NCBI GenBank assembly: GCA_024103425.1
Contig: JAGFIS010000027.1
Span: 1 to 42,884, forward strand
Source of the DNA: Chitinophagaceae bacterium
Lineage (GTDB): Bacteria; Bacteroidota; Bacteroidia; Chitinophagales; Chitinophagaceae
DNA length: 42,884 nucleotides
Direction: 5' to 3'
In this document: piece after piece, positions 17,537 to 26,710 of the stretch
Layout of the letters: every line of letters begins with the position of its first letter
How positions within the stretch are numbered: position 1 is the first letter of the stretch
Program-made: the position numbers and the translations under genes
The notes under the pieces: model-generated
What the model was told of the DNA's origin: nothing
Databases searched by the model: none
Seen by the model: only the letters and a program-made list of their open reading frames with translations

Positions 17537-18541
17537 ATGTCGATCAATAAAAATGCACTTATACGTTATCAGGCCTTAGACCGCTGCTTCCGGAATCCGG
17601 GCAGAATGTATTTTTGGGAAGATCTCGTCGAGGAGTGCAATAAGGCTTTAACAGCCTTTGACCCTGACAGTGGGGGAATACAAAGGACGCAGTTGTTTGC
17701 TGACATCCGTTTCATGGAGAGTGAGGCCGGTTGGTCTATACCTCTCGATAAAATCCGGTATGGCCGGAGAGTTTATTACCGGTATGAGGATTTATCTTTT
17801 TCTATTAATAATCAACCTTTAAACGATTCGGAAGTTGAACAGATAAAGTCAGCGCTTCAAATCATTTCACGTTTCTCCGGCGCACCTCAGTTTGAGTGGG
17901 TCAACGAAATGATTCCTATGCTTGAATCTAAGTTTGGTTTAATTAAGCGCAAAGGTGAAGCTATCAGTTTTGAAGGCAATATTGACCTCAAAGGCCTGCA
18001 TTTTTTAACTCCATTGTTTAATGCAATAATTAATGAACGGGTTTTATCTGTAATATACAAGGACTTTAAGAGTTCTGAACCCTACGAGGTTACGTTTCAT
18101 CCTTATTATCTAAAACAGTATAATAACAGGTGGTTCGCTTTTGGCCTTAACCCCGACAAGAAAATGACAATATGGAATCTGGCTTTAGACAGGATTGAGT
18201 CTTTGTCTGAAACTGCTTTAGAGTACAAACCCTCAGATATTAACTGGAAGGATTACTTTTATGATTTAGTTGGAGTTACTTTTCCTGAAGGTACTGAATT
18301 GCAAGAAATAGTCTTGAAATTTTCTCCGGAAGTAGCACCGTATGTTATTACTAAACCTATTCATCCAACTCAAAAGCACAAGAATGACACCTCAGGCCTT
18401 GAGGTCAAAATCAAAGTAATTCCCAATAAAGAATTAGAACGTTTAATTCTTTCCTATGGAGAACAAGTCAAAGTAATTTCTCCGGATAGCCTCAAGGAAC
18501 GCATTGCCCAACGTATTAAGTCAGCAGCCCGGCTTTATTAA
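17537..18541 (+). CDS. WYL-domain transcriptional regulator
   Basis: A 334-residue regulator with an N-terminal winged-helix region (MSINKNALIRYQALDRCF, residues 1-80), a WYL ligand-binding domain (about 150-215, with FHPYYLKQYNNRWFAFGLN and NLALDRIESL) and a C-terminal WCX-like part. The frame is open from a GTG at 17504, but ATG 17537 matches the usual start of this family and leaves the operator outside the coding sequence. WYL proteins such as BrxR and CapW repress BREX and CBASS defence operons, and some respond to single-stranded DNA or nucleotides. Its divergent position next to the retron and the repeated TGCA elements suggest it controls the island. Its end overlaps the convergent NADH dehydrogenase gene by 21 bases. 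Confidence 0.9.
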   Translation: MSINKNALIRYQALDRCFRNPGRMYFWEDLVEECNKALTAFDPDSGGIQRTQLFADIRFMESEAGWSIPLDKIRYGRRVYYRYEDLSFSINNQPLNDSEVEQIKSALQIISRFSGAPQFEWVNEMIPMLESKFGLIKRKGEAISFEGNIDLKGLHFLTPLFNAIINERVLSVIYKDFKSSEPYEVTFHPYYLKQYNNRWFAFGLNPDKKMTIWNLALDRIESLSETALEYKPSDINWKDYFYDLVGVTFPEGTELQEIVLKFSPEVAPYVITKPIHPTQKHKNDTSGLEVKIKVIPNKELERLILSYGEQVKVISPDSLKERIAQRIKSAARLY

Positions 18542-19870
18542 GCGGTAACAATGCTCAGTCTCAACCTCATGAGTAAGCACCTCACCCCCCATCGCCTGCA
18601 TCTCAGAAATCTTCCCCGGCCTGATGATCAGCCTTAAAGTCGGATTGTTGTTGATGAACGACCAGAACCAGTTGAATGCCAGCTTGGCTTTGTTCCGGAA
18701 TCCGATGAGGGGGATAATATGGATGAACAGCCAGATGACCCAGGCAAAGTATCCTTTCAGTGAGAAGTGTTTCAGGTCGGCAACGGCTTTATACTTACTG
18801 ATGATGGCCATGCTGCCCTTGTCTTTATAGCGGAATGCTTTCATCTGTTTTCCTGCATACTGCCGCACCAGGTTACCGGCCAGTAATTGCCCCTGCTGAA
18901 TGGCCACCTGAGCCAATTGCGGATGCCCCTGCGGAAAAGTGGGATCGGTGGTTTGAATGGATATGTCGCCAATGGCATAAATATTTGCACATCCTTTTAT
19001 TCTGCAGAATTCATCAGTAATGATGCGTTTACCTCTGCCTGTTATATCATCGGGCAGGCCCGGGATTGTATTGGCTACTACTCCGGATGTCCAGATCAGC
19101 ACATCAGAATGAATTTCTTCTCCGTCAGACAGGAAAACAATTCCGTTGCGGTAATCTTTTACCGCGCATCCTGTTTTGATATGTACCCCGAGGTGTGTCA
19201 ATACTTTCTGTGCTTCTTTTTGTGCCTTTGGGCTCATGGTGCCCAGCAGCGCAGGGCCGGCATCTACCAGGTGAATATGCCCCGGGAAGTTGCGTATTTC
19301 GGGATACTCTTTGGCGGCGATATACCTGCCGAGCTCTGCCAGCATTCCGGAAATCTCCACTCCTGTCGGACCGCCTCCGGCAACTACGATGTTCAATGCT
19401 CTGTTTCTTTCCGTCTGCGATTTTGCACGCACAGCCTTCTCCATGGAGAGTAGAATATGGTTTCTGAGATTGAGTGCATCGTTGATCGTCTTCATCGGCC
19501 AACTGTTTTCTTCGACGTTCCTCATCCCGAAATAGTTGGTCCGGGTACCTGTGGCGATTACGAGGATATCGTAAGGAAGATTTCCGGTTGTTGTTTCGAG
19601 ATACTGTTCTTCGCGGTGTACTTCGACAAGTGAACCCATATGGAACCGCAGGTTGTCTTTTTTCTGAAAGAGCCGTCTGAACGGGTAACTGATGTTAGAG
19701 GCTTCGATGAATGCAGATGCCACCTGGTACAGCAGGGGCGGGAAGAAATGGTAGTTGTTCTTATCTACTAATGTGATTTGGAACTCTTTGTGTTTTGAAA
19801 GTTGTTTTACCAGATTGAGGCCTGCAAATCCGCCTCCTACGACAACAACCCTTTTGATGCTGTTTTTCAT
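18521..19870 (-). CDS. ndh: NAD(P)/FAD-dependent oxidoreductase, type II NADH dehydrogenase-like
   Basis: A 449-residue two-Rossmann flavoprotein that probably passes electrons from NADH to quinone without proton pumping. The FAD-binding VVVVGGGFAGLNLV lies at the N-terminus, a second nucleotide-binding motif (IVVAGGGPTGVEISG) around residue 165, and the flavin-binding IYAIGDIS near residue 300. A C-terminal hydrophobic/amphipathic stretch (FAWVIWLFIHIIPLIGF) is the membrane anchor typical of NDH-2. ATG 19870 is used because it lies just before the FAD motif; the frame extends to 19948 without conserved sequence. Only the overall family, not the quinone acceptor, can be stated. Confidence 0.88.
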   Translation of the reverse strand: MKNSIKRVVVVGGGFAGLNLVKQLSKHKEFQITLVDKNNYHFFPPLLYQVASAFIEASNISYPFRRLFQKKDNLRFHMGSLVEVHREEQYLETTTGNLPYDILVIATGTRTNYFGMRNVEENSWPMKTINDALNLRNHILLSMEKAVRAKSQTERNRALNIVVAGGGPTGVEISGMLAELGRYIAAKEYPEIRNFPGHIHLVDAGPALLGTMSPKAQKEAQKVLTHLGVHIKTGCAVKDYRNGIVFLSDGEEIHSDVLIWTSGVVANTIPGLPDDITGRGKRIITDEFCRIKGCANIYAIGDISIQTTDPTFPQGHPQLAQVAIQQGQLLAGNLVRQYAGKQMKAFRYKDKGSMAIISKYKAVADLKHFSLKGYFAWVIWLFIHIIPLIGFRNKAKLAFNWFWSFINNNPTLRLIIRPGKISEMQAMGGEVLTHEVETEHCYRLIKPGC

Positions 19871-20005
19871 TGCCGGTGATTTTCGATGGTTGACAATTCC
19901 GTTGGATAGCGGGGTTGTAATCGGTGAAAAACAATCCGTCCATCCCAACAGGATTAAAAAATTAAATGGACGGGTAAAGCGATCAGATACGGTTACGGGT
20001 AGGCG

Positions 20006-20782
20006 CTATTTCTTCCTTGCCACAATGGCTACGGCATTCATCTCCTTCTGGTACTTGTTGAATACGCATCGCATTTCGTAGATCCTCTTGCGGGCAGAGA
20101 TATCGCGTAAAATATTGAATCCGATTTTCAGGCTGCGCAAGAATCCTTCGTCGTCGATAACCCTGCGGGTCTGCAACAGCAACATCGGGTTGGTATAGAC
20201 GTGTACGATCTCAAACCCTTCGTTTTCCAGCAATGCCTTCCACTCTGCGGTGGTCAGTGGCCGTGCGTTTACCTTGATGCATTGACTCAGGTCGCGTTGG
20301 ATGATAGCCTTCTTTTCTTCGCTGATGTCTTCGGGTGCGAGTCCGAGTTCGTGAATGCCGTAGTATCCTCCTTTTCTGAGCAGCCGGTGTGCTTCGCGGA
20401 TGATATCCGATTTTCTTTTATCGACGTGCATGGTCAGCATGGCTTCTCCATATACCTTGTCTGCACATTCATCAGGCAGATGTGTCTGCGATGCTTCGGC
20501 AATGATGATCTGCCTGTTAGGGCCGTTTATCTTTTTCTGTAATCCTGCTGCAGCTTCTTCATTGAGCTCCACACCGGTGTAGCTGTTTGGGTTTTTCTTC
20601 AGGACGTATTCAGCCGTGAATCCTATCCCCGGAGCAAATTCTATCACATCGTCTCTTTCAGAAAAATCCATCCCTGCCAAGAGTTTCATGGTCAGTTCCT
20701 TTCCTCCCGGACGCAGTACGCGCTTGCCCATCTTAGAAAGCAGCCAATGCCCTTGGCGTGTGTCAATAAATCGGTTACTCAT
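20006..20782 (-). CDS. Class I SAM-dependent methyltransferase
   Basis: A 258-residue methyltransferase with the SAM-binding sequence VIEFAPGIGFTAEYVL (motif I, about residues 47-62), an acidic post-I position in YTGVELNEE and the later motif LRKGGYYGIHELGL. The frame extends six codons to 20800, but ATG 20782 (MSNRF) gives a normal N-terminus. The substrate is not evident; UbiE/COQ5-like small-molecule methylation is one possibility. It is upstream of the NDH-2 gene on the same strand with a gap of about 135 bases, so any operon link is uncertain. Confidence 0.82.
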   Translation of the reverse strand: MSNRFIDTRQGHWLLSKMGKRVLRPGGKELTMKLLAGMDFSERDDVIEFAPGIGFTAEYVLKKNPNSYTGVELNEEAAAGLQKKINGPNRQIIIAEASQTHLPDECADKVYGEAMLTMHVDKRKSDIIREAHRLLRKGGYYGIHELGLAPEDISEEKKAIIQRDLSQCIKVNARPLTTAEWKALLENEGFEIVHVYTNPMLLLQTRRVIDDEGFLRSLKIGFNILRDISARKRIYEMRCVFNKYQKEMNAVAIVARKK

Positions 20783-20914
20783 ACATTTAATTTTCGGCAA
20801 AGCTCGAGGGTGGGTAGTTCATTGGTTTGCTAAAAAGGGAAAATTCTATTTCTTTTGATTAATGTTTGATTTACATACCTTTTGCTTACTTTAACTCACT
20901 AAACTATTTGATAT

Positions 20915-21394
20915 ATGAAAAAGTGTTTATTTCTCTTGACAGGTTTATTTTTCTATTTAAGCTCCTCGGCGCAGGTTCCAAAGGCTGTGTATGCAGAATT
21001 ATTAGGCCCCGGTGTTTTCTCAGTAAACTACGATATGAGGTTTTCCAACCGGGAAGACGGATTCGGGGGACGTATTGGTGTTGGTGGTTTGTGGGCGAAA
21101 GATGAAGTTTCAAAGGTAGGGTTACTAACTATTCCCGCAGGACTCAATTATTTGTTCGGTAATGATGGTAAGAATTACTTCGAGGTCGGTCTTGGTGTTA
21201 CCTATGTGAAGGTTGATGCTTCGGCTGATGAAGACTCCAAAATGTTTAATGGCACCTTTGGTAATGCTACATTGGGCTATCGTTTGGCACCTGAGGCCGG
21301 TGGGTTCTTCTTCAAGATACAGTTGACTCCTATCTTTAATAAGAATGGATTCTTTCCATTTTATGGAGGGGTAGGGCTGGGCTATAAGTTTTAG
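20915..21394 (+). CDS. Secreted beta-rich outer-membrane-type protein
   Basis: A 159-residue protein with a signal peptide (residues 1-20, ending SSSAQ) and alternating hydrophobic/glycine strands ending in GLGYKF, as in small eight-stranded outer-membrane barrels. The final residue is an aromatic Phe, typical for barrel insertion. No enzyme motif is visible. It stands alone, divergent from the methyltransferase gene. Function unknown. Confidence 0.75.
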   Translation: MKKCLFLLTGLFFYLSSSAQVPKAVYAELLGPGVFSVNYDMRFSNREDGFGGRIGVGGLWAKDEVSKVGLLTIPAGLNYLFGNDGKNYFEVGLGVTYVKVDASADEDSKMFNGTFGNATLGYRLAPEAGGFFFKIQLTPIFNKNGFFPFYGGVGLGYKF

Positions 21395-21468
21395 ATATTA
21401 CGGTTCCTTTCGCACTTCGGCAGATGTTCCTGCAATAGTATCTTTGCGCCGCAAAAACAGTTGGAATC

Positions 21469-23397
21469 ATGCTTTTGGGCTTACAGAATGTAACATTTGA
21501 ATTTGGAGCAAGGGTAATTGTCAGGGATGCGACCTGGCATATCCAGCCGGGAGAGCGCATCGGGCTGATTGGCTATAACGGGACAGGGAAGTCCACACTC
21601 CTAAAAATCCTCACGGGTCAATATCTCCCTTCTGAGGGGACAGTTGAAAAAAGTAAGGAAACTACTATTGGATACCTTCATCAGGATCTACTGAGTTTTG
21701 ATACTGAGGATTCCATTCTCAAAGTAGCCCTCGGAGCTTTTGAGAGAGTGATGGAACTCGAGGCCGAAATTGACCGTTTAGGCAAGGAGCTGGAAAAAAC
21801 TTCTGATGAAAAGTTAGCTACTATCTATGCCGATAAGCTGCACGAATTGGAAGTAGCCGGGGGCTACGATGTACATCACAAGACGGAAGAGGTGTTGCAA
21901 GGATTGGGTTTCTCTAATGAAGATTTACAAAGACCCTATTCTGAATTCAGCGGTGGCTGGCGGATGCGCGTGTTGCTGGCCAAGATGATTCTAATGAGTC
22001 CGGATGTACTGTTGCTTGACGAGCCGACCAACCACTTAGACCTGCCGTCTATTGAATGGTTAGAGAAATATTTGATTCACTACAGAGGTTCTGTGGTCAT
22101 CGTGTCACACGACCGTTTCTTTCTTGATAGAATGGTGAACAAGATTGTCGAGCTCTATCAGCAGGAACTGCATTTTTATACGGGCAATTACAGCTATTAC
22201 CTCGAAGAGAAAGCACTGCGCATCGAGATGCAACAACGTGCGTACGAAAATCAGCAGGATTATATCCGCCAGCAGGAGAAGTTTGTAGAGCGCTTCAGGG
22301 CTAAAGCTACAAAAGCAGCGCAGGCACAGAGTATCATCAAGAGATTGGAGAAGCTTGAGCGGATTGAAAGTGCAGAGCTGGAACGGCCGGATATGCGCAT
22401 CAATTTCAGTATCGAACAAACTCCGGGTAAGATTCTCTGCACCCTGAAACATGCTACCAAGAGCTTCGGTAATATTAAGATTGTTGAAGACACTTCTGTT
22501 GAAGTCAACAGAGGTGATAAGATTGCTTTGATAGGTGCGAACGGAAAGGGTAAGTCCACATTGCTGAGAATGATTGCCGGTACGGAATCTTTTGTTGGCG
22601 AGCGGATTCCCGGGCACAATGTGAAACAATCCTTTTATGCGCAGCACCAGTTGGAAGCACTTACACCTGAGCATACGGTACTCGAAGAGTTGAGCTACAG
22701 CGGCAGTGGTAAGACTGATCTGGAGTTGAGATCACTTCTGGGATGCTTTCTATTCAGTGGTGATGATGTCGATAAGAAGATCAGGATTCTCAGCGGGGGA
22801 GAGAAGGCGCGTGTGGCACTGGCCAAAACAATCATCAGCAAAGGGAACTTTTTGTTGTTAGACGAGCCTACCAACCACTTAGACATGCACTCTGTTGAGT
22901 TGCTGATTGAGGCTTTGCAGCGATATGAAGGAACCTATGTTCTGGTGAGCCACGACCGTTATTTTGTCAGCAAGACGGCTAACAAAATCTGGGAGATCCA
23001 GGATTACAAGGTGAAGGAATTTGCCGGTGGCTACGAAGAGTGGGAGCAGTGGAAGAAAGACCATCCGAAACAGCCGGCGCAGCAGGAGAAGCGTGAAGAA
23101 ATAGAGGAAAAGCAACCGGTTGTGAAAAGATCAGCTTCGGCCCAGGAAGAAAGAGAAAGGCAGAAGGAATTGCAGAGAGTGAAAAAGCAATTTGAGCAAG
23201 CCGAAAAGACACTTGAGAAAATAAACAAAGAGAAATCAGAACTGGAGGCTTTGCTTGCATCGCCTGAAATCTACTCGGATATCGCAAAGTTTTCTGAGAC
23301 GGAAAAGAAGTATCAGGAACTCACACAGCATTTAGAAAAGGAGAATAGGAAGTATGAAACCCTTTTCGAAAAGATGCTGGAATTAGAAGGCGAGTAA
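21469..23397 (+). CDS. ABC-F family ATP-binding protein
   Basis: A 642-residue soluble protein with two ABC cassettes and no membrane domain. The first has Walker A GYNGTGKST (about residues 35-43) and signature SGGWRMRVLLAK. The second has GANGKGKST and LSGGEKARVALAK. Both share the LLLDEPTNHLD Walker B. Between them lies the ABC-F linker, with a helical segment rich in Q, R and K. A charged C-terminal coiled coil (about 545-642) resembles the Uup/YheS-type tail. ABC-F proteins act on the ribosome in translation or antibiotic protection; the subtype closest to Uup is likely from the C-terminal coil. Confidence 0.93.
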   Translation: MLLGLQNVTFEFGARVIVRDATWHIQPGERIGLIGYNGTGKSTLLKILTGQYLPSEGTVEKSKETTIGYLHQDLLSFDTEDSILKVALGAFERVMELEAEIDRLGKELEKTSDEKLATIYADKLHELEVAGGYDVHHKTEEVLQGLGFSNEDLQRPYSEFSGGWRMRVLLAKMILMSPDVLLLDEPTNHLDLPSIEWLEKYLIHYRGSVVIVSHDRFFLDRMVNKIVELYQQELHFYTGNYSYYLEEKALRIEMQQRAYENQQDYIRQQEKFVERFRAKATKAAQAQSIIKRLEKLERIESAELERPDMRINFSIEQTPGKILCTLKHATKSFGNIKIVEDTSVEVNRGDKIALIGANGKGKSTLLRMIAGTESFVGERIPGHNVKQSFYAQHQLEALTPEHTVLEELSYSGSGKTDLELRSLLGCFLFSGDDVDKKIRILSGGEKARVALAKTIISKGNFLLLDEPTNHLDMHSVELLIEALQRYEGTYVLVSHDRYFVSKTANKIWEIQDYKVKEFAGGYEEWEQWKKDHPKQPAQQEKREEIEEKQPVVKRSASAQEERERQKELQRVKKQFEQAEKTLEKINKEKSELEALLASPEIYSDIAKFSETEKKYQELTQHLEKENRKYETLFEKMLELEGE

Positions 23398-23430
23398 AAG
23401 GGGGTTTTTCAAGTAAATTATTGATATCAA

Positions 23431-23467
23431 AATGAAAGTCCGTAGGCATTTGCCAACGGACTTTTTT
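23431..23467. terminator. Bidirectional terminator
   Basis: A hairpin AAAGTCCGT (23435-23443) paired with ACGGACTTT (23456-23464), with an inner GGC/GCC pair, lies between the convergent ABC-F and FAD oxidoreductase genes. It is flanked by T on one side and A on the other, so it can end transcription from both directions. Confidence 0.8.
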
Positions 23468-23487
23468 AATATTTGTTCAGCAACAGC

Positions 23488-24741
23488 TTAAGAGAACCTC
23501 ATCGGGTTGAAAGCTGTGAGATCGATTTCCGGTTTCTTATCTGTAAGAATCTCTGAAATAAGTTTTGCTGTTCCGGCTCCTGCGGAGATACCCAGCATGG
23601 CGTGCCCTCCGGCTACGTGTACGTTTTCAATATCTCCTAATTGGCCGATATAACCCAGTCCGTCAGGTGATACGGGGCGCAGCCCTGTCCAGATTTTATC
23701 TCTTTCGGGGAAATCGATTTTTAATCCCGGATAAAACTTCTTGATGGAGTCGTAAATACCGTGCATTCTCTTGATAAGTACATTGTCGTTCAGTCCGCTG
23801 AACTCCATGGTTCCACCGATGCGGAGCATGTGTTTCCACGGTGTGATGGCACAACGGCCGTCGACCAAAATCGCAGGGTATTTGATATTTTTTTCTACAT
23901 AATCGTAGGTGGTACTGTATCCTTTTCCGCCTTGAATCAGCAGCTTGTGACCAAGTTTTTTAGTCAGCCCTTCTAACCAGCTTCCGGGAGAAAGGACAAT
24001 TTCGTCGGCCGAGAAATCTCCTTTATCAGTCAGCACACTTTTTACGGTGTTACCTTCTTTGATAAACCCTGTTACTTCTGTATTGTACAGAAAGTGAACA
24101 CCGCTCTCTGTGAGCCTCTTCTTCATTGCCTGCATAAACTTACCGGGGTGGATGTGTGCATCGTCTAAAAAGAGAACAGCTCCCTCTACGTCCAATTCTA
24201 CATCGGGTTCATATTCTTGTACTTGCTTGCGATCGAGCACGAGTACATTCAAATCGTAATTAGCTGCGGCTTCAGCCACCTTCTTTTCTTTTTCAAAAGC
24301 CTCTTTGGAGTGGCACATCATCATGCAACCTTTAGTCTCCATATCGAAAACGTCACCGAGATCTTCACGGATTTCATCCATCAACCTGCGGCTCAGTTTC
24401 AGAAGGTCTTCCAGCGGGTAAGAATTCTTCTCAGAAATTTTCTTATTGCTGTTTTTATAAAATTCAAGTCCCCACTTAATAAAAGAAAAGTCTAATCTGG
24501 GCTTAATGTAAAAAGGGCTTTTGCTATCGAGGATATAACTCAATCCCTCAGAAATAATACCCGGGCTTGCCAGCGGAACAAAGTGGCTTGGAGAAAGGAA
24601 CCCCATGTTACCGAACGAACAGTTATTGTCGATAGTTCCCCTGTCTATCACGGTTACGTCGAAACCTTCTTTGTGCAGGTAGTAGGCAGCACAGAGGCCA
24701 TTTACGCCTCCTCCCACGATGATTACAGATTTATTGTTCAT
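23488..24741 (-). CDS. FAD-dependent D-amino-acid dehydrogenase-like oxidoreductase
   Basis: A 417-residue DAO/DadA-family flavoenzyme. The FAD-binding VIIVGGGVNGLCAAYYL (residues 5-21) and the late ATP-like VAGGHAMLGISAGAGTAKL segment, which closes over the flavin, are both present. Members oxidise D-amino acids, glycine, proline or hydroxyproline derivatives. It ends the minus-strand run atpG-scpB-lysA-this gene, 19 bases after lysA, but the substrate cannot be derived from that. No signal peptide is seen. dadA would be a guess, so no symbol is given. Confidence 0.85.
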   Translation of the reverse strand: MNNKSVIIVGGGVNGLCAAYYLHKEGFDVTVIDRGTIDNNCSFGNMGFLSPSHFVPLASPGIISEGLSYILDSKSPFYIKPRLDFSFIKWGLEFYKNSNKKISEKNSYPLEDLLKLSRRLMDEIREDLGDVFDMETKGCMMMCHSKEAFEKEKKVAEAAANYDLNVLVLDRKQVQEYEPDVELDVEGAVLFLDDAHIHPGKFMQAMKKRLTESGVHFLYNTEVTGFIKEGNTVKSVLTDKGDFSADEIVLSPGSWLEGLTKKLGHKLLIQGGKGYSTTYDYVEKNIKYPAILVDGRCAITPWKHMLRIGGTMEFSGLNDNVLIKRMHGIYDSIKKFYPGLKIDFPERDKIWTGLRPVSPDGLGYIGQLGDIENVHVAGGHAMLGISAGAGTAKLISEILTDKKPEIDLTAFNPMRFS

Positions 24742-24760
24742 TTTATTTATAAGTGTTTTG

Positions 24761-25969
24761 TCAGATTACTTGGTTTTTCAAAAGATCTTCCAGCGTATCG
24801 CGCTTGCGGATTAGTTGTGGTTTTCCGTCTTTTACCATTACTTCGGCAGGCTTAAACCGGCTGTTGAAGTTCGAAGCCATTTCCATGCCATAAGCACCTG
24901 CATTCCTGAAAACGAGCAAGTCGCCTTCTCTGATTTCAGCAATTTCCCGCTCCCACGCAAATGTATCTGTCTCACAAATATTGCCTACCACGCTGTATTT
25001 CTTTTTTTCGTCTCCGGGGTTACTCAGGTTTTCGATATGATGATATGATCCGTAGAACATGGGGCGGATGAGATGGTTGAAGCCACTGTCGACACCTGCA
25101 AATGTTGTTGCTGCTGTTTCCTTCAGCACCGTCACAGAAACGACAAAGTAGCCGCATTCGCTAACCATATACTTTCCCGGTTCAAACCATATCTTATACT
25201 CGCGTCCTGTATTTTGTTTTGCAAGATCGAATGCATTCCTGATTTCTTCGGCAAGCAGGTGAATGTCTGTTCTGGTATCACCTTCTTCGTACGGCACTTT
25301 GAAGCCGCCTCCGAGGTCGAGTGTATGAACGGTAGGGAATTTCTGCGCCAGATCGAGGAGTACATGCACCCCTTTCATATAGAGGCCTACGTCGCTGATC
25401 TCGCTGCCCGTGTGCACGTGCAAAACAGCAATATTCAGATTGTATTGCTCAACAAGGTCAATGACTTCATCTATTTTTTCAATCGGTATCCCGAACTTAC
25501 TTTTAGCGTGACCGGTGGAAATGTTGATGTTGCCGCCTGCCATGATGTTGGGCCTTAAACGGATGCCAACAGGATAGGAGTTGCCAAATTTCTTTCCGAA
25601 TTTCTCCAGGTTAGAAAGGCTGTCGATATTGATGTGAACACCTTCTTTCTGAGCCTCTTCAATTTCAGAGAAGGCAATACTGTTTGAAGTATATAATATT
25701 TTTTCTGCCGGTATGCCTGCATAGCGAGCCAGTTTCACTTCGTTAATGGAACTGCAGTCAAACGATGCTCCTAAAGCGTGAATATGCTTAAGAATAGAAA
25801 TATTCGTAAGAGCTTTACATGCGTAAAAGAACCGTACGGATTGATCACTGAATTCGTTAGTAAGGCTGTGGTACTGCGAGGATATTTTCTCGGTATCGTA
25901 GATGTAAACCGGAGTGCCATATTTGTGTGCGATTCCGGTGAGTAGCTCCGACGATAAGCTATTGCTCAT
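24761..25969 (-). CDS. lysA: Diaminopimelate decarboxylase
   Basis: A 402-residue PLP enzyme of fold type III that makes L-lysine from meso-diaminopimelate. The PLP lysine is in FFYACKALTN (about Lys52), HVHTGSEI follows in the barrel, LDLGGGFKVPYEEGD binds the phosphate, and the C-terminal CETDTFA and GAYGMEMASNFN supply the active site of the partner subunit. Length is as expected. It lies between scpB (21 bases) and the FAD enzyme (19 bases) and appears co-transcribed with them. Confidence 0.94.
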   Translation of the reverse strand: MSNSLSSELLTGIAHKYGTPVYIYDTEKISSQYHSLTNEFSDQSVRFFYACKALTNISILKHIHALGASFDCSSINEVKLARYAGIPAEKILYTSNSIAFSEIEEAQKEGVHINIDSLSNLEKFGKKFGNSYPVGIRLRPNIMAGGNINISTGHAKSKFGIPIEKIDEVIDLVEQYNLNIAVLHVHTGSEISDVGLYMKGVHVLLDLAQKFPTVHTLDLGGGFKVPYEEGDTRTDIHLLAEEIRNAFDLAKQNTGREYKIWFEPGKYMVSECGYFVVSVTVLKETAATTFAGVDSGFNHLIRPMFYGSYHHIENLSNPGDEKKKYSVVGNICETDTFAWEREIAEIREGDLLVFRNAGAYGMEMASNFNSRFKPAEVMVKDGKPQLIRKRDTLEDLLKNQVI

Positions 25970-25990
25970 GTCTGTCAGTAGATTTTGGTT

Positions 25991-26692
25991 TTATGTGTTA
26001 GTATCGTCTCTTTCTTCGTTTACCTCTTCCTCTGCTTCATTCTGCGCTTCGCCTTCCTGGCTCTCCTCTGGTTTCTCTTCTGCATTACCGGCAACTCCTG
26101 CATTCATGTTCGCATGCAGCATTTTTGTTGCTTCCAAAATTTCATTAGTTAAGATCTCCTGGATCTTCGGAAGATCGTCTGAATCATTAATCCCGAAGTA
26201 ATCCATGAAAGCTTTAGAGGTAGTATAGATTAAAGGTTTTCCGGGAGCGTCTTCTTTTCTACCCGCGATAACTATCAATTCTTTTTCGAGAAGCTTCTGA
26301 ACTGCATAATCAGAGTTTACCCCGCGGATAAGTTCTATTTCAGATTTCGTTACAGGCTGTTCGTAAGCAATGATAGCCAATGTCTCCAGGGCTGTAACAG
26401 AAAGTTTTTTGAGGAACTTATCACCGTACAACTGGCTGATGGTAGCATGATACTCTTTCTTTGAGAGGAACTGCCATCCGCCTCCGCTTTTTATGACTTC
26501 AAAAGGATAAAACTCAGGCTGATATTTCTCTTGGATGGTCTTCAGAGCTTCTTCTACCTGGTCAAGGTTAGTTCTGTCTTCCATGAAGGCTAAAGCCCGG
26601 TTTACATACTCCTCTATCTCCTCTTCTGCAAGGGGTTTGTCGCTGGCGAAGATCAACGCCTCTACGTGCGGGAGTATAACAGATAATTCCAT
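25991..26692 (-). CDS. scpB: Segregation and condensation protein B
   Basis: A 233-residue ScpB, the winged-helix kleisin partner of the Smc-ScpA condensin that organises and segregates the chromosome. The conserved stretch ALETLAIIAYEQPVTKSEIE and the following RGVNSDYAV are diagnostic. The C-terminal ~35 residues are a very acidic tail (rich in E), common in this phylum. It starts 18 bases after atpG; scpA is not in the window. Confidence 0.93.
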   Translation of the reverse strand: MELSVILPHVEALIFASDKPLAEEEIEEYVNRALAFMEDRTNLDQVEEALKTIQEKYQPEFYPFEVIKSGGGWQFLSKKEYHATISQLYGDKFLKKLSVTALETLAIIAYEQPVTKSEIELIRGVNSDYAVQKLLEKELIVIAGRKEDAPGKPLIYTTSKAFMDYFGINDSDDLPKIQEILTNEILEATKMLHANMNAGVAGNAEEKPEESQEGEAQNEAEEEVNEERDDTNT

Positions 26693-26710
26693 CGACAGAT
26701 TTAATAGTGC

